Positions 1 through 12,646 of a DNA stretch of 64,000 nt are shown here, piece by piece. The notes below the pieces were generated by a model. The model had not been told where the DNA came from. It saw only the letters and a list, made by a program, of their open reading frames with translations, and did no database searches. Within the stretch, counting starts at the first letter, position 1. Each line of letters opens with the position of its first letter. The translations under genes were made by a program, and so were the position numbers. Source of the DNA: Oscheius onirici (lineage: Eukaryota > Nematoda > Chromadorea > Rhabditida > Rhabditidae); assembly GCA_932521025.1 (NCBI GenBank), contig OW051472.1, positions 7,130,001 through 7,194,000 of the forward strand. The letters are read 5' to 3'.

Positions 1-699
1 GTACCCGGCATCACTTAAAGGAAGCCTTCGGCTATGCCAAAAAAAATGACATTGGTTCCGTCACGATCTTGCATATTCATCAAAATTGCTGTGCTTAGCA
101 AAGAACAAAATAGGAAAGAACAGAAACGCTGTTTTCGCTTTTTCATTACAGTTTTATTAGATTGTTGCTTTCGGAATATACTTATCTGATGTAAAATTTG
201 ATGCCGAATCGATTAAACATGGTTTGGAAACGAAAAAATGAGTGTAAACGTCGAAAACGCGAAAATAAAATTTTTGTGATGAGATCGTGGTGGGACCCGC
301 TATAATCGTGACGGAACCCGTGCAATTGGTCTCGCAGCGATTTTTCGAAGCCGGACACACGCTTTAACTAAAGCTAAGTTCTGACTGTACAAAGCAAACT
401 TAGCTTGGAGATATGCCAGTCCGAGTCTGTGTAGAATTGTTCAGGAATCAGCTGGGTCATCGTATAAACGTACAAAAAGTGTAGTGTAGACAAAGGGGAT
501 GGAGTCTAAAGATAAAATCGATATGGAACTCACAGTTATCAATTTCATTCTGCGGTTTTTTTCCGAGTTGTCATTTCAGTGATTCGAAAATATTTCAGAT
601 CCCAAAGCTAGATCCTTTTTTAGTGCTGTTTTTTCTACCTTGTAGATTAAACAACTTATACGAGTGGAATTCTCGTGTTAGGAGACCAACAGTACGCGT

Positions 700-2260
700 G
701 CCGGTCAATGGAGCACTAAATGTGGATTTAGAGTGGCTGGGTACAAAGTTCTACGAACTTCATTGTCTGACATATCTTGTCGAAACGGCGTAGGACTGTT
801 TCCCCTTTCGATTGAACAGAACGACGGAAAGTGCGTGCCGTTGAAGATTTTTGGAGCGTGGACGTTTGAGCAAAACCTAAGAACGAAGGATTGTCTAGAA
901 CAAAGCTCCAATACACTGGACCACTCGTCCTCGGGTCATCTCCAATCTTCAGCTCGATCCCATTGATTGAACAAGATCCCGATTCATCGACGGTCGAAAA
1001 CCATCCTCTGATTCTCTCGAGTCTGATTTCAATTCTGGTTCCGATCGGAGCCTCGAGTTTGGATATTTTCTAACCAAACTTTGACTCACTTTGTAATGGT
1101 AACTACATTCGCTGTACGTCCAGTTTGTATCCAAGTTACTCGCGTTTCCAAGTTGCAAGTCAATGGATTTCCACGTCTCGAAAACTATTATCATTGCTCC
1201 ACAGCGGTTTGAAAGCTTCTAAAAGAAAAAAGATGGTCTTGAAGATCCAAAATCAGTTCTTACCCTATAACCGCACCCGACTCCACCATATCCAGCCGGG
1301 CAAATACATTCAGAGCAATTATTTGGATCTTGTACTCCACCATTCTGACATTGAGTGGGGGTTGAAGAAACTTCTAGAAGAAAAAAAAGTTGTTTCTCTT
1401 GCACTCTTATCAGAAACGTAGTCCGTCTGTGACCCATCTTTTTCGTTTTGTCAGGCCACAAAATATTTTCTTCCAAATGCTTACCATAACATTCCTAGTG
1501 CAGGTTAATCATGTCCCAGTCCAGAAAAGAAATTCTTCTCGAGCCAATAGTAAACTGATAATTCGGATCTTTTGTCGAAATCTCATCGACAGTTTTGTTT
1601 ATAGGACGCGTTCTAGAAAAGCTTTATGTTACTTTTTTATAAAAGACTACCTGGGTTCGTAATATAAAAAACTCCCAAAGTCGTACTTGTTGTAAGCGAT
1701 TGAACCGTTCACAATCTTCTCATAGTTGTTCCTGTACCAGTCGGGCTCAATGTTTTCGTGATTTACAGTGATAAATTCGTCGCGATCGGCTCTCATGTGG
1801 TAGTGGAGAAATCCGAGCACATGCGCTAGCTCGTGTGCTATTCTCCCAATCTAGACTTTTTACAATTATCTTTTTTTTCGTTCAAAAAGGTGAAAAAAAA
1901 AGTGTATAACTTACGGAATCGAAGCAAGCCGCTGTCAAATTCACGTTATAAAATTCCTTTTTTTGGCAGGCCGTATTCAGAGCTTCGACAGTCCAAATCG
2001 TCGCTCACAATCTGCAAAAGGGAATTATTTTGCGCAAAAAGAACCAATCTTGACATATTTTCCGTTCTTCTTAATGTTCATAAAATTGATGCAAGTGCAA
2101 GCTCATCAGTTGCATTGCTTCCAAGACCTTATCTCGATTGTCTTCTGAAGCATTAAATTATGCAAAAAAAATATGAAATTTCACCAAAATAGACGTCGAA
2201 CACGTAGTAGACAGTCCCATTTGGTCATCGGATTCCATCCTGCGCTGCTTGTCTCTTCCA
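700..2260 (-). pseudogene. Degenerate astacin metalloprotease (nas-type) with EGF and CUB remnants
   Basis: Read on the minus strand, fragments of a nematode astacin appear in the correct order. They are the catalytic-domain start NGTVYYVFD (about 2190-2225), the zinc motif HELAHVLGFLH (about 1805-1837), a Met-turn-like YDFGSFLYY, an EGF-like module QCQNGGVQDPNNCSECIC (about 1290-1370) and a CUB-like stretch (about 900-1190) containing APIGTRIEIRLERI. The zinc-binding signature HExxHxxGxxH is intact. Two in-frame stops lie inside conserved sequence. TGA at 2225-2227 falls where the family has Trp just before PNG, and TAG at 1495-1497 falls in the NLH-x-ECY segment. The Met-turn methionine is Leu. 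The fragments join through plausible 36-40 nt introns, so decay looks recent. It could instead be a working gene with sequencing errors, but two independent nonsense codons argue against that. The related, apparently intact astacin is at 22.6-25.1 kb. Confidence 0.8.
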
Positions 2261-2928
2261 TCTGTTTTCAGCGTATAATAAAGGGAAAATAAGGAAATAC
2301 AAAAGGAGCTCCTTCATTCAACCATTCCGAGTCCAATTCTGTCTCGTTTTTATGAAGAGATCCTGAGAGACGGAAAGAGTTATGTGGGAGTGAAGGGACA
2401 TCAAAAGGAAGACTTCAAAGAGACCGGCATGAGAGTTACTTTGTCTGGGATTGGTCTCTTTTGCAAACTTTCAAATCTTTGGTGGCTTCTAAAGAGTTTC
2501 TATCCACCTGTAAGGATGAGCTTCTCAATCGTTAGGTAGGATGTCCACAGTATGCCTTTGGAAACCAGGTTCAAGTGAACACTGTACAGATTGAAGAACA
2601 AGGTCTTGGCTTGATCAGCATTCGGATTCCAAATCGGAGCGCTCAACATGCAGCTGTACAATTGTCACCGAATCTTCACCCAGTCTTAGCAAAGATCTCA
2701 ACAGGCTTGTCAACAGTGATAGTGGCGCAACTCTAATCGAGTTTTGGGATTTCTCCCAAGTAACCAAATTTATGTTTTCGACAATGATAGTTCGAGTAAA
2801 ACTTTATTAGAACCTTTTCAGTTTCCGATGACAATAGGTTTGATTGGGCGGATTTCAGGCTGGCTCCTGAAACTACAGTATGATAATTTGTATGGGGACT
2901 CACATGATGGGAACAGCTGTCTCGGCGC

Positions 2929-3231
2929 TCATTGGCTCCGCTTGGACCTCCTCGCTGCTAGCTTCGTCGTGGGAACAGTTGCTGAAAACAGAGCTTTACC
3001 ACGATAAAAGATTAAAACATGCTCTTCTTCTCCATCCGTCTCATCGCGGATTTCGTCGTTGATCGTGGGACTGCCCAAAATCCTGTTCAGCTCTTCTTTG
3101 GTGATTTTCATGGCTACCATGTCGGCCGGCATGGTAGCCATGAAGGCATCACGGTGGATTTCGTCGCGATCAACGGCCGGACTGGCCATGGCTGTGAGAG
3201 CAAGAACGAAGCAGATGAATAGGACGAACAT
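2929..3231 (-). CDS. Signal-peptide exon of a secreted protein, possibly the 5' part of the adjacent astacin
   Basis: An open frame starting at 3231 begins with a hydrophobic signal peptide (MFVLFICFVLALTAMASPAV). It continues into a charged segment with ITKEELNRILGSP and an acidic stretch DEIRDETDGEEE. It lies just upstream of the broken astacin on the same strand, at about the distance expected for a signal and propeptide exon, but no clean splice joins the two. After residue ~75 the frame stays open but loses its acidic, propeptide-like character. A different frame there reads more like an acidic propeptide, which may mean a frameshift. A 13-bp perfect inverted repeat within the coding sequence (3109-3143) encodes the ATMPADMVAM segment. 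Function is unknown. Confidence 0.45.
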   Translation of the reverse strand: MFVLFICFVLALTAMASPAVDRDEIHRDAFMATMPADMVAMKITKEELNRILGSPTINDEIRDETDGEEEHVLIFYRGKALFSATVPTTKLAARRSKRSQ

Positions 3232-3539
3232 TTTTCGAATGTGACAGCAGTGTTTTGTAGCTGGCTTTATAGCACTGCCTGACATTATTTTCAAGGGTCC
3301 AGATGGCCAAAATGTTTATGGAGTCTACAACAATACATTTGGTAGAAATTCGTCCTATTTATGGGACAGACTGTTGAGCAAAAGAGTCTGGTTGAAAAAT
3401 CAACGAAAAAATTGAAAAATCAAGTGTGGTTTTCCTGAGTTGACATGGTCTAAATAATCATAAATGACAGATTCAATTGGAACTTTCAAACCTAAGTTTC
3501 TGCATAGCATAACAGAAGTTGGACAAGAGAAGTATCTGC

Positions 3540-4896
3540 TCCAAAACCCATCTCTAACTTGTCAACCCTTGTCAATGTTTATCTCATTTTTGACTTGTCG
3601 AAACTAATCAACGAAACGCGCTTGCCTTGGAGCCATTGTGTCGTCAGTTGTCCGCTTGTGCTCTCGTCTTCTTCGAAATCAGGTCAGGTGTTTCTACTTC
3701 TCCAAAACCTCTTTTGCTGCAACTCTCAGTCACCATCCTCTTTTCACCTTGACTTGGATCTGGGTTTGTCCCGAGCAACCTTAGTCCGAAAGCTTCAGTC
3801 TTCCGTCCGAGGGCCGATTCGGGTTTCGGTAAGGATCTCTCCGGAGTGACTAGCAAATTGGGAATTGGTCGACTGAAGCAGTGTCAAAGTGATTAGAGAC
3901 TGGTGACTGAGGGTTCCAAAAAAACAATAAATCAAACAGAAACCGCGGTAGATTCTTTCTTTCTCGTCTTTTTTCAGGTAGCAACTACTTACTGGAAGAG
4001 GAATGAATCTAAATACAAATTGCTGTCTTTGCTTCCTCAATCATTGCCAATCGGTTGGCTTATATGCTCTGGTCAACTCTTTTGAAGGTAAGTTGTGATC
4101 AGACTTGTCTGCCGTTTCGAGTCAGTTACTTGAACTGTTATCAGTATAAGTTTTTGAACTGACGTTTAGAGATATTCATTGTTCGTTGTCGAGATCTAGA
4201 TACAGAATATTATTTTCAGTAGTCGCCATTAGATACCCTAACGAAGAAAAGAAAGTGAGACTGTGGAGATAAACGGAAGTAATGATGATGGAAGTTGATG
4301 GAAGTTGTCGAACAATTGACTGAGAATTCAAGAACCAACAAATGCTCGAAGATGACTACAGTGTGAAAAATGTCGAGAACAAGTACTTGGTAGATGGGTC
4401 ATGGCAAATTTTACACCGAAACATGGCAGGTCAGTTGATGCTGTTGCGTCTCTTCCAGTGATTTAGTTTTTCAGGAATCGCAGAGAAGCATGGATTATGT
4501 ACAGAGTAATGAGCTGACTGGTGATGAGTCTCTCAGTCTCTAATCACTTTGACACTGCTTCAGTCGACCAATGCCCAATTTGCTAGTCACTCCGGAGAGA
4601 TCCTTACCGAAACCCGAATCGGCCCTCGGACGGAAGACTGAAGCTTTCGGACTAAGGTTGCTCGGGACAAACCCAGATCCAAGTCAAGGTGAAAAGAGGG
4701 TGGTGACTGAGAGTTGCAGCAAGAGAGGTTTTGGAAAAGTAGAAACACCTGACCTGATTTCGAAGAAGACGAGAGCACAAGCGGACAACTGACGACACAA
4801 TGGCTCCAAGGCAAGCGCATTTCGTTGATTAGTTTCGACAAGTCAAAAATGAGATAAACATTGACAAGGGTTGCCAAGTTAGAGATGGGTTTTGGA
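3540..4896. repeat. Long foldback repeat (360-bp inverted arms, 630-bp spacer)
   Basis: The left arm (3540-3900) and right arm (4535-4896) are near-identical inverted copies. The outer ends pair as TCCAAAACCCATCTCTAACT with its complement, and the inner ends pair around AGTCTCTAATCACTTTGACA. The spacer holds no convincing gene. Open frames of about 70 aa in the arms are mirror images of each other and are read here as chance. A diverged single arm lies at about 38672-38950. The structure suggests a non-autonomous foldback transposon or a duplication in inverted orientation. Confidence 0.9.
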
Positions 4897-5186
4897 ACGC
4901 TATTTGCCTCGTTTGGTTCCCTTGTAGGATTGCTCACTGAACAATGTGCATAGGGAGTGACATTGTTTTGACCTTACAGTGAAGAGTAGTAGAACTGTAC
5001 TCCTAACAGAACGCGTGCCGAAGGCGCAACAGAAGGTCACGCATGGCGGGGATTGTTACTGATTTCCCTCTTGCTTACCGCACTTAAAACTTAGGAGAGA
5101 TAGGATGGGAACACAGAATAGATGACGGAAGACGGATTTATTGTATAGACGGTACAACGAGAGATCGGAAGATATTGGCAGATGAT
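4897..5186. other. Intergenic and H3 3' flank
   Basis: I see no gene here. The stretch lies between the foldback repeat and the stop codon of the histone H3 gene, and contains that gene's 3' untranslated region. Confidence 0.5.
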
Positions 5187-5677
<491 letters not shown>

Positions 5678-7074
5678 TGGAAGAAGGAGCTGAAGAGCGG
5701 ATCAGATGAGATACTGAAAGAATGAGCTCGATAAGCTTGTGTCAATTTTCAGGAAAGCGACGCATGATGATGGCTGGCTTCTAAAGGCCGGTGGCATGTC
5801 TGTGAGAGAACAAAATCGAAAGCCAAGACTCGAATTCAAACTGAACTAAGAAAGAGTTTATCACAGTGACACTCAAATTTGAAATTAACTTCCTTAGGCT
5901 CAAAGTGGAGACCGAGATAACAGACGAAATAACAAAATGCTCAGAGCCACGATTAAAGTCCACTCAATCATATTCTCTGATAATCTGAGGGAATGAGAAG
6001 ACAATGAATACGAGTGGTTGTCCTCTAATGAGAAGGCAATGTTTTGGATAAGGCATATTTGACCGAGACTTTCCGTTTTGCTTTTTTTAAATTCAGTTTT
6101 GGGTACAGAGCGATATAGTTTCAGTAACAAAACATCCACAGTTGTTTGTCAAAGCTCGCGCGGCCTGAACTGATCTCCGCTGTCCACAGATTCTCTGTTT
6201 CAATGCTTATTTGACCTGGATCTGTCCAGAACCAAAAGATTAGTAAACGAGATTCCTTCAAAATGTTCTAAAACAACAAGCGGCACGTTTCTCCCTGCGC
6301 CTCTGTGATTGTTCCGAAGGTCAAGCAAGCAACGCCAATCATCGATTTCGGCCAATTTTGATCAGACATAGTTCTTCTTAACTATTTTCTCAATTGGAAT
6401 CTTAGAATATCTTCATTTTGCTCGGTTATTGATCGTTATAAAACCATATTACAACTGGCCTCTAGTCGGCCAGTCAGTCCAACTATCTCTCGCCGGTAAA
6501 GGCTTCAAAGAACGACCACGTCTAATGTTTTCTGCGCCACGCGTCTCGACTTTTTTGTCTACTCTTTTGCCTCTTTTTCACGTCCTGCAGACTAGTTTTA
6601 ATCAACAGAAAAGTTCCTTAGAGAGTCCACAATGGTGAAAAGCCCAGTTGTTTGATCATTGAAACGTGGTAACAATTTGCGATTCCGACTTTTTACTCTG
6701 ACATCCTTACCGTGCCAAAAAAAATTTCACTTCTGGTCGATAAACTGTCTCTATTCTAGACTTGTTTGTATCCAACCTGATGAGCGTTGGTCGTTAGGCT
6801 GCTTAAAAGAACACAAAGTTTGTAACAATCCTAACTAGTGCAAGCTGTGCTCACTTCTATAGATCATAACGCATTGAACAGACCTTCAATTTTCAGCTTG
6901 CTTGGAACTCTTCTTCAAGTCTAATTGATGTTTCAACAAAAAAACTGGACTACTTAACAAAACTCTTTTTTCAAATCAAAAAGCGATAAAATCAATAATT
7001 TTTGCAAAAAAAGCTTTGCTTTTTAAAAAGTTTTCTCCAATAATTATTCAGTTAGTGTCCAGCTTACAGGCAAG
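5678..7074. promoter_or_regulatory. Intergenic region between divergent histone H3 and pccb genes
   Basis: I recognise no gene in this 1.4 kb. It must hold the promoters of the divergent H3 (minus) and propionyl-CoA carboxylase beta (plus) genes. A TATAAAA-like sequence is visible near 6437. A TTACAG acceptor at about 7064-7070 lies a few bases before the pccb start, consistent with spliced-leader addition. Confidence 0.4.
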
Positions 7075-8913
7075 ATGTCTCTCTCGCGACTGGGAAGACC
7101 TCTCTGCAGTCTCGCCACCGTCAACAAGGTATATTTCACGACGTCTCCGTCCAAAAAGCAGTTTCAGTTGGCCCGGGCGAGCAGCTCTATTGCGCACACG
7201 ATGAAGGTGGCCGAGAAGATTGAGAAGACTCGCGAGAAGGCTCTACTTGGAGGAGGACAGAAGAGAATCGACGCTCAACACAAGAGGGTAGGTCTTTTGA
7301 TACACTTCAAAAAGAGTGTCTTTTGCAGGGAAAACTGACGGCCCGTGAGCGTGTGGATCTTCTCTTGGACAAGGGCAGTTTCCGCGAGTACGACCAGTTT
7401 GCCGAGCACACTTGTACCGACTTTGGCATGCAGAAGGAAAAGTATCCGGGAGATTCTGTCGTGACGGGACGAGGACAAATCAACGGCCGAACTGTCTTCC
7501 TCTTCTCTCAGGACTTTACCGTCTTTGGCGGCTCGCTCTCCTCAATCCATGCCAAGAAGATTTGCAAGATTATGAAGGACGCCATGCTGGTCGGAGCTCC
7601 CGTCATTGGACTGAACGATTCCGGCGGAGCTCGTATTCAGGAAGGAGTCGAGTCTCTGGCTGGCTATGCCGATATCTTCCAGGTCTGTCACTTTCTATCT
7701 CTATCTATAACTATTTCCAGGCCAATGTCGAAGCCTCCGGAGTCATTCCCCAGATCTCTCTCATCATGGGCCCTTGTGCCGGAGGAGCCGTCTACTCTCC
7801 CGCCTTGACCGATTTCACCTTCATGGTTCGCGATACCTCTTACCTCTTCATCACAGGACCCGATGTCGTCAAGGCCGTCACCAATGAGGAAGTCACTCAG
7901 GAGGAGCTAGGAGGAGCCAAGACTCACACCCAGACGTCTGGAGTGGCTCATGGAGCTTTTGAGAACGACGTGGATGCCCTGTTGAACATGCGCAGCCTCT
8001 TCAGCTATCTGCCACTGTCAAACAAGGACGCTGCCCCAATTCAGGCCTGCGACGACCCGTGGGACAGATCCGTTCCCTCGCTGGATACTGTCGTTCCTCT
8101 GGAGAGTACCGCCGCCTACAACATGAAGGACGTCATCTTTTCGCTGGTCGACGAGGGAGACTTTTTCGAAATCATGCCCGACTACGCGAAGAACATTGTC
8201 GTCGGATTCGCTCGCATGAACGGAAGGACTGTAGGAATCGTTGGCAACAATCCCAAGTTTGCTGCTGGTGAGTTTCTGTTCCTTTTTGTTCAATTAAAAG
8301 AGAGAGAAGTGAATAGAGACAAAATCACTGTTTGCAGGATGTCTGGACATCAACTCCTCGATCAAGGGAGCTCGATTCGTCCGTTTCTGTGACGCTTTCA
8401 ACATTCCCATCATCACACTCGTCGATGTGCCCGGCTTCTTGCCCGGAACTGCTCAAGAGTACGGAGGAATCATCCGTCACGGAGCGAAACTGCTCTACGC
8501 CTTTGCCGAGGCCACAGTTCCTAAGATTACGATCATCACGCGCAAAGCCTACGGAGGAGCCTACGACGTGATGTCGTCGAAGCATCTTCGCGGAGACATC
8601 AACTACGCCTGGCCGACGGCCGAGGTTGCCGTGATGGGAGCCAAGGGAGCCGTTTCGATTCTGTTCCGAAATGACAAGGAAGGACAGGCCAAGAGAGAGG
8701 AAGAGTACACGGATCTGTTTAGCAATCCCTTCCCGGCGGCTGTTCGTGGTGAGTTGAATGTTTAGTTTATCACGAAATTATGATTTTGTAGGCTTTGTCG
8801 ACGACATCATCGTCCCGTCTGAGACTCGCAAACGCGTCTGTGAGGATCTGAACATGCTGGAAAGCAAGAAGCTCTCAAACCCCTGGAAGAAACACGGCAA
8901 CATTCCTCTCTAG
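7075..8913 (+). CDS. pccb-1: Propionyl-CoA carboxylase beta chain, mitochondrial
   Basis: This is the carboxyltransferase subunit that, with the biotin-carrying alpha chain, turns propionyl-CoA into methylmalonyl-CoA in mitochondria. Five exons (7075-7287, 7329-7682, 7721-8267, 8338-8748, 8792-8913) join in frame to a protein of about 548 aa, the normal family length. The N-terminus ([20 protein letters not shown]) is basic and Ser-rich, like a mitochondrial presequence. Family motifs are present: [87 protein letters not shown] and [11 protein letters not shown]. Both acyl-CoA/biotin-binding glycine-rich loops are intact. The C-terminus is [11 protein letters not shown]. Introns are 38-70 nt. 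The symbol is that of the C. elegans orthologue. Confidence 0.97.
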
Positions 8914-9044
8914 GTTGACTTTCGCCCAAGGAGCATAAGACATATGATAAGTTTGAATTCAAATGCCATTTTTGTGTAAAGAGAACGGTGTATAAACATT
9001 TCTAGAGCAATTTTCTTATCCCATTCATTCTGTGAACAAGGGAG

Positions 9045-11547
9045 CTATCTTTGTATGTCCAAAAAGGCGTCGGAAACCCGTGAGGCATTTGGTTTGGGAG
9101 ACGGAGAACGCTCCGGACTGGCCAAGTTGAGAACGGAGCGTCGTCGGTGACCGTATCTGAACAGATTCTCATTGGCTCAGAAAACAAAAAATGTGATACT
9201 TTCTGTCGGAAAGTCTCTCCAGTCTGTCCCATTCCTCTTGATAAGTCTCGTAGAGTTTTCTCGGATCTCTCCCGTATCTCTCCTTTTTCTCTTTAAACTT
9301 TTTCGGTGCCTCAGGACTGCCACTACCGGAATCTTGTCGAGGCTCCACAATTTGTACATAGTGCACGGGTGTGATCTGAATAAAATCTGAGGTCTGTCTT
9401 CTTCAAATTTTACAGTGACGTCTTCTCTGGTAGCAGGCGGCTCAATCATCAGAACTCGAGCCTCTTCCCGGTCTTCTAGACAGTCGGGAGAGTCTATCAG
9501 ACAGATTTCTGCCTCCGGTTCAAAGACTTTTTCGATCGGAGGCGGAGAAAAGATACTTGGCTCGTTGTTGACGGTAGTATAGACTGGATTTCGGATGACC
9601 AAGTCGGGCATGGCGATCGAGACTGGGGGTCTGTAGTGAGCATTGGCTAGAGACACAAAACAAAATGCCTGAATAAAGGACTCGTTTCTGAAGGTGTACT
9701 GGGCGGACTGGGTGCCGGACTCTTCTCCTCGTTCACAGTCTTCTCCGAATAGTGAGGCGAAGGCTCCCTCGGAGGCTCTTCGTTTGTATCTTCTGGCGGT
9801 TCTCTTCCCTCCTGCATAGCTATTGTCCTTTCCACGACGTTTTCCAGATCCAATGCATCGATGACATGAGCCTCCACACCGCATTTCTTTCCAACGGCGT
9901 GAAGAAGATCCTTTACTTTCAGTCTGAAAAATTATTAGAACTCTAAAGATTAAGTTACGTTTTTCCACCGAACCAGATCTTTGTCTGTGCGGCATCTTTC
10001 ATCTTCTTCCCCAAATAATGCAGCTTCTTCATGTACTCGGAGCCGATATCTATAAAGATGTTGACTCAATTAGATTCTTTGTTATTCGCCCAAGGCGTAG
10101 TATATGTATATGACTCGTAAGTCGCAGGGATCATAAACAACCAAAAACGAGATGGTTTTTGTGCTCTCACCAATGGCAATAGTCGTGATGGCCAATCCCA
10201 GACAGACGTAGAGGAAGGTAATAGGAAGCAGGGCCACTCTGGAGGGGACCAGTTGACCAAAGTCGATGGCTGTCAGACAGAGAAAGTTGTAGTAGAGACC
10301 GTTGAAAAAGTCCAGCTGAAAAGATTTATCGAAGGTTCAGTTTCCTCAACTTCATGCTTTGTTAGCAATGAAACAGGCATAGAAAGAAGTCCAGAAGAAG
10401 TAAAATTGACTAGCGATTATAAATGTTTTGAACTCTGTGAAAGACAAACTGTTGAAAGACGCGCAACAGAGATCCAAAAGAGTTTTACCTGTCCATTTAA
10501 AGCTGGTAATAGCAGTGCTCCCAACGCCACGTAGAGCAGAAACACGGCTAAAAGAACCAGCGATGTGACTTGAATCGAAGATTCCTTGTAGTCTTTTCCG
10601 GACAACGAGGCTTTTGACATTCTTCGCTGGGTTCGATATGCTTCCAGCTGAAAACTGTCCCATTTGCTCCAAAATGTTCTCACCTTTCTTCTGGAGTCTC
10701 CGGCAAACGTGTTGAGATACTGACCAACATTGGCGATAATGATCATTGTAAGCGGGATGCCACAGATTCCGTAAACGATACAGAACAGCCTGCCGGCATA
10801 GGTAATTGGAGCTATTCGGTTGTAGCCCAAGGTTGTCACGATGCCGAAGCCATAGAGGGTAGCCGTGACAAATGACCACTCGCTTCTTTCATCTCTATAA
10901 AGTTTCAATTGAATTTTGAGCAGAAAAATAGTAAAAAGGGAAGGCTTTGATACAAACCTTTCTGTTTCAAAACAACGATGGATAGTCTCCGTCGTGGTGT
11001 TTCTCCAAGACTGATTTAGGCCTGGAACTATTGTCGTCAGGACCTGAAATACGCTCGTCAATAAGTAGATCTGGTTTTTATAAAGGTATATTTTTATATA
11101 CAAAGAACGCGTTCGATACTCAGCCAAGTAATTTCAAAAATGTTTACTGTTTGTGTCAATTGGTCTCGTCATGATTATATTTTATAAGGAATTTATTTTG
11201 CAGCCTGTCTCTGAACAGACTATATGTATACTGTCTCATCAAGAACACCGTTCTCGAAAGAGTCTAAAAAATTCAGCTTACCCTGTAGACACAGCCAAGT
11301 TTGTTGACCTTATCCTGCCTATGGTGTTCTTTGAAAGCTTCAGCTTCCAACTTGTTAAAGACAAATCCACCACCAAAGGCGTAAGCCAAGACCAGTAAGA
11401 GTAGAGAGCAGTGTAGGGTGAATGGCTTGGCTCTCTGAAAAGGAATCGGTCAGATTCTGTCTTCAAAACTGGATTTTGGTTTAGGACCTCGTCACGCCTT
11501 CGTCTGTTCACCTCAAATCGTGAGTTCTTGGCCTGGAGATTGTGCAT
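9045..11547 (-). CDS. Two-pore-domain (TWiK family) potassium channel with unusual selectivity filters
   Basis: Eleven exons (11547-11488, 11434-11282, 11043-10958, 10894-10684, 10647-10489, 10315-10171, 10049-9959, 9923-9682, 9646-9414, 9375-9200, 9156-9045) join in frame to about 555 aa. The K2P layout is clear: M1 (LHCSLLLLVLAYAFGGGFVF), glycosylatable loop (NQSWRNTT), P1, M2 (GRLFCIVYGICGIPLTMIII), M3 (VTSLVLLAVFLLYVALGALL), P2, M4 (ITFLYVCLGLAITTIAIG) and a long cytosolic tail. The tail has proline-rich and SPERSPSPKP segments and the nematode TWK-type YETYQEEWDRLERLSD motif. The first filter reads TTLGYN where TTIGYG is usual, and the second reads TAIDFG where TTIGFG is usual. Introns are 35-43 nt, except longer ones near the pore exons; two use GTCCT donors. 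The start at 11547 is the first Met of an open exon; a further upstream exon is possible. Confidence 0.92.
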
Positions 11548-12640
11548 ATGAGAGTGCCAGAGACCTCTGTAAACTCTCTTTTACGTACCCTTCGAAAGTC
11601 AGGCGAGAATACTTTATGCAGGAGAAGGAGACACATCTGGGGAGGGAATCCTAGACTGGAGGAGGGGTAGAGCTGTGAGGGCTAATTGGCCGATGAATGG
11701 GAGGAGGAGTGAAAGAGAACAAGGCGGAGCAGACAAAAAAAACATAAAGACCCGGAGATGCTTAAGAACTGATCAGAAGACCAATCGCTTTTTTATGTCA
11801 CATACAACTTTCTATTGCTAAACTCTTCTTTTCTGCTCAAAAGACTCGTGAAAGTATCTGTTAACTGTGATTGATGGGGTTCTCATCACGTAGCAAGCCA
11901 GGTGTTGGAATTTCAAGTGAATGGGTTCAGAGAGTACAGGGCTAGAACATCTGATCGCGTTTTACTCTTAACTTTCACAGAACATCTGATCGCGTTCTAC
12001 TTTCAAGTACGAGGACTATGGGTAACGAGTCTTGGGTAAAAGCAGATAATCGTGACCTACCCGTCTACTTTAGCCCCTCTTTCACTGTGATCGAAGCATG
12101 TTCAAGCTTTGTGATGTGTTGCAAATCTGTAGAATTTATCAACTCCTACAACTTTGCAGAACATGACAAAGCAGGGAAACCAGCCCACTCTGATAAAGGG
12201 TGAGGGGCCACTTTTCCGTCTTGACCTGATATATTTTAGTCAGTGATGACAGCAGTCGAGAAAAGTCATATTCTTTTAGGAATTATATGGTCAGTTTTGA
12301 AGCTTGAGTGGGAAATTTTGTGGGGACAAATTAGGTCAAATGCTTAGCGGAGTTGGATGCAAATTCAGAAATTGAACGGATATTGTTTTCCTAGTAGGAA
12401 GTTCCTACAGCCAAGCCGTCGTAGATCTAGGCTGCTCTGGATAGAAAGAGCCTTTTCTAGTTGTACAATCCCTATCGCTCTCCTTCTCATATTTAATTAG
12501 AGAATAACAACAAAGACAAGACAAAAGAAGACGTCGGTTCATAAAGTAATTGTTTGTTTTGAGACGGACTGCTTGGAATTCTATTGGTTCCTCGATGGAA
12601 AACAACAAAAACCAAAGAAAGAGTAGCGGTCACCGAGCCC
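11548..12640. other. Intergenic; short tandem duplication
   Basis: No gene is recognised. A segment ending in AGAACATCTGATCGCGTT occurs twice about 45 bp apart (11945-12000), a small tandem duplication. The region includes the K2P promoter. Confidence 0.5.
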
Positions 12641-12646
12641 ATGGAC

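Noticed and set aside
3644..4792. Pair of about 70-codon open frames in the foldback arms
   Set aside because: They are the same repeat sequence read in mirror orientation; no homology or start context.
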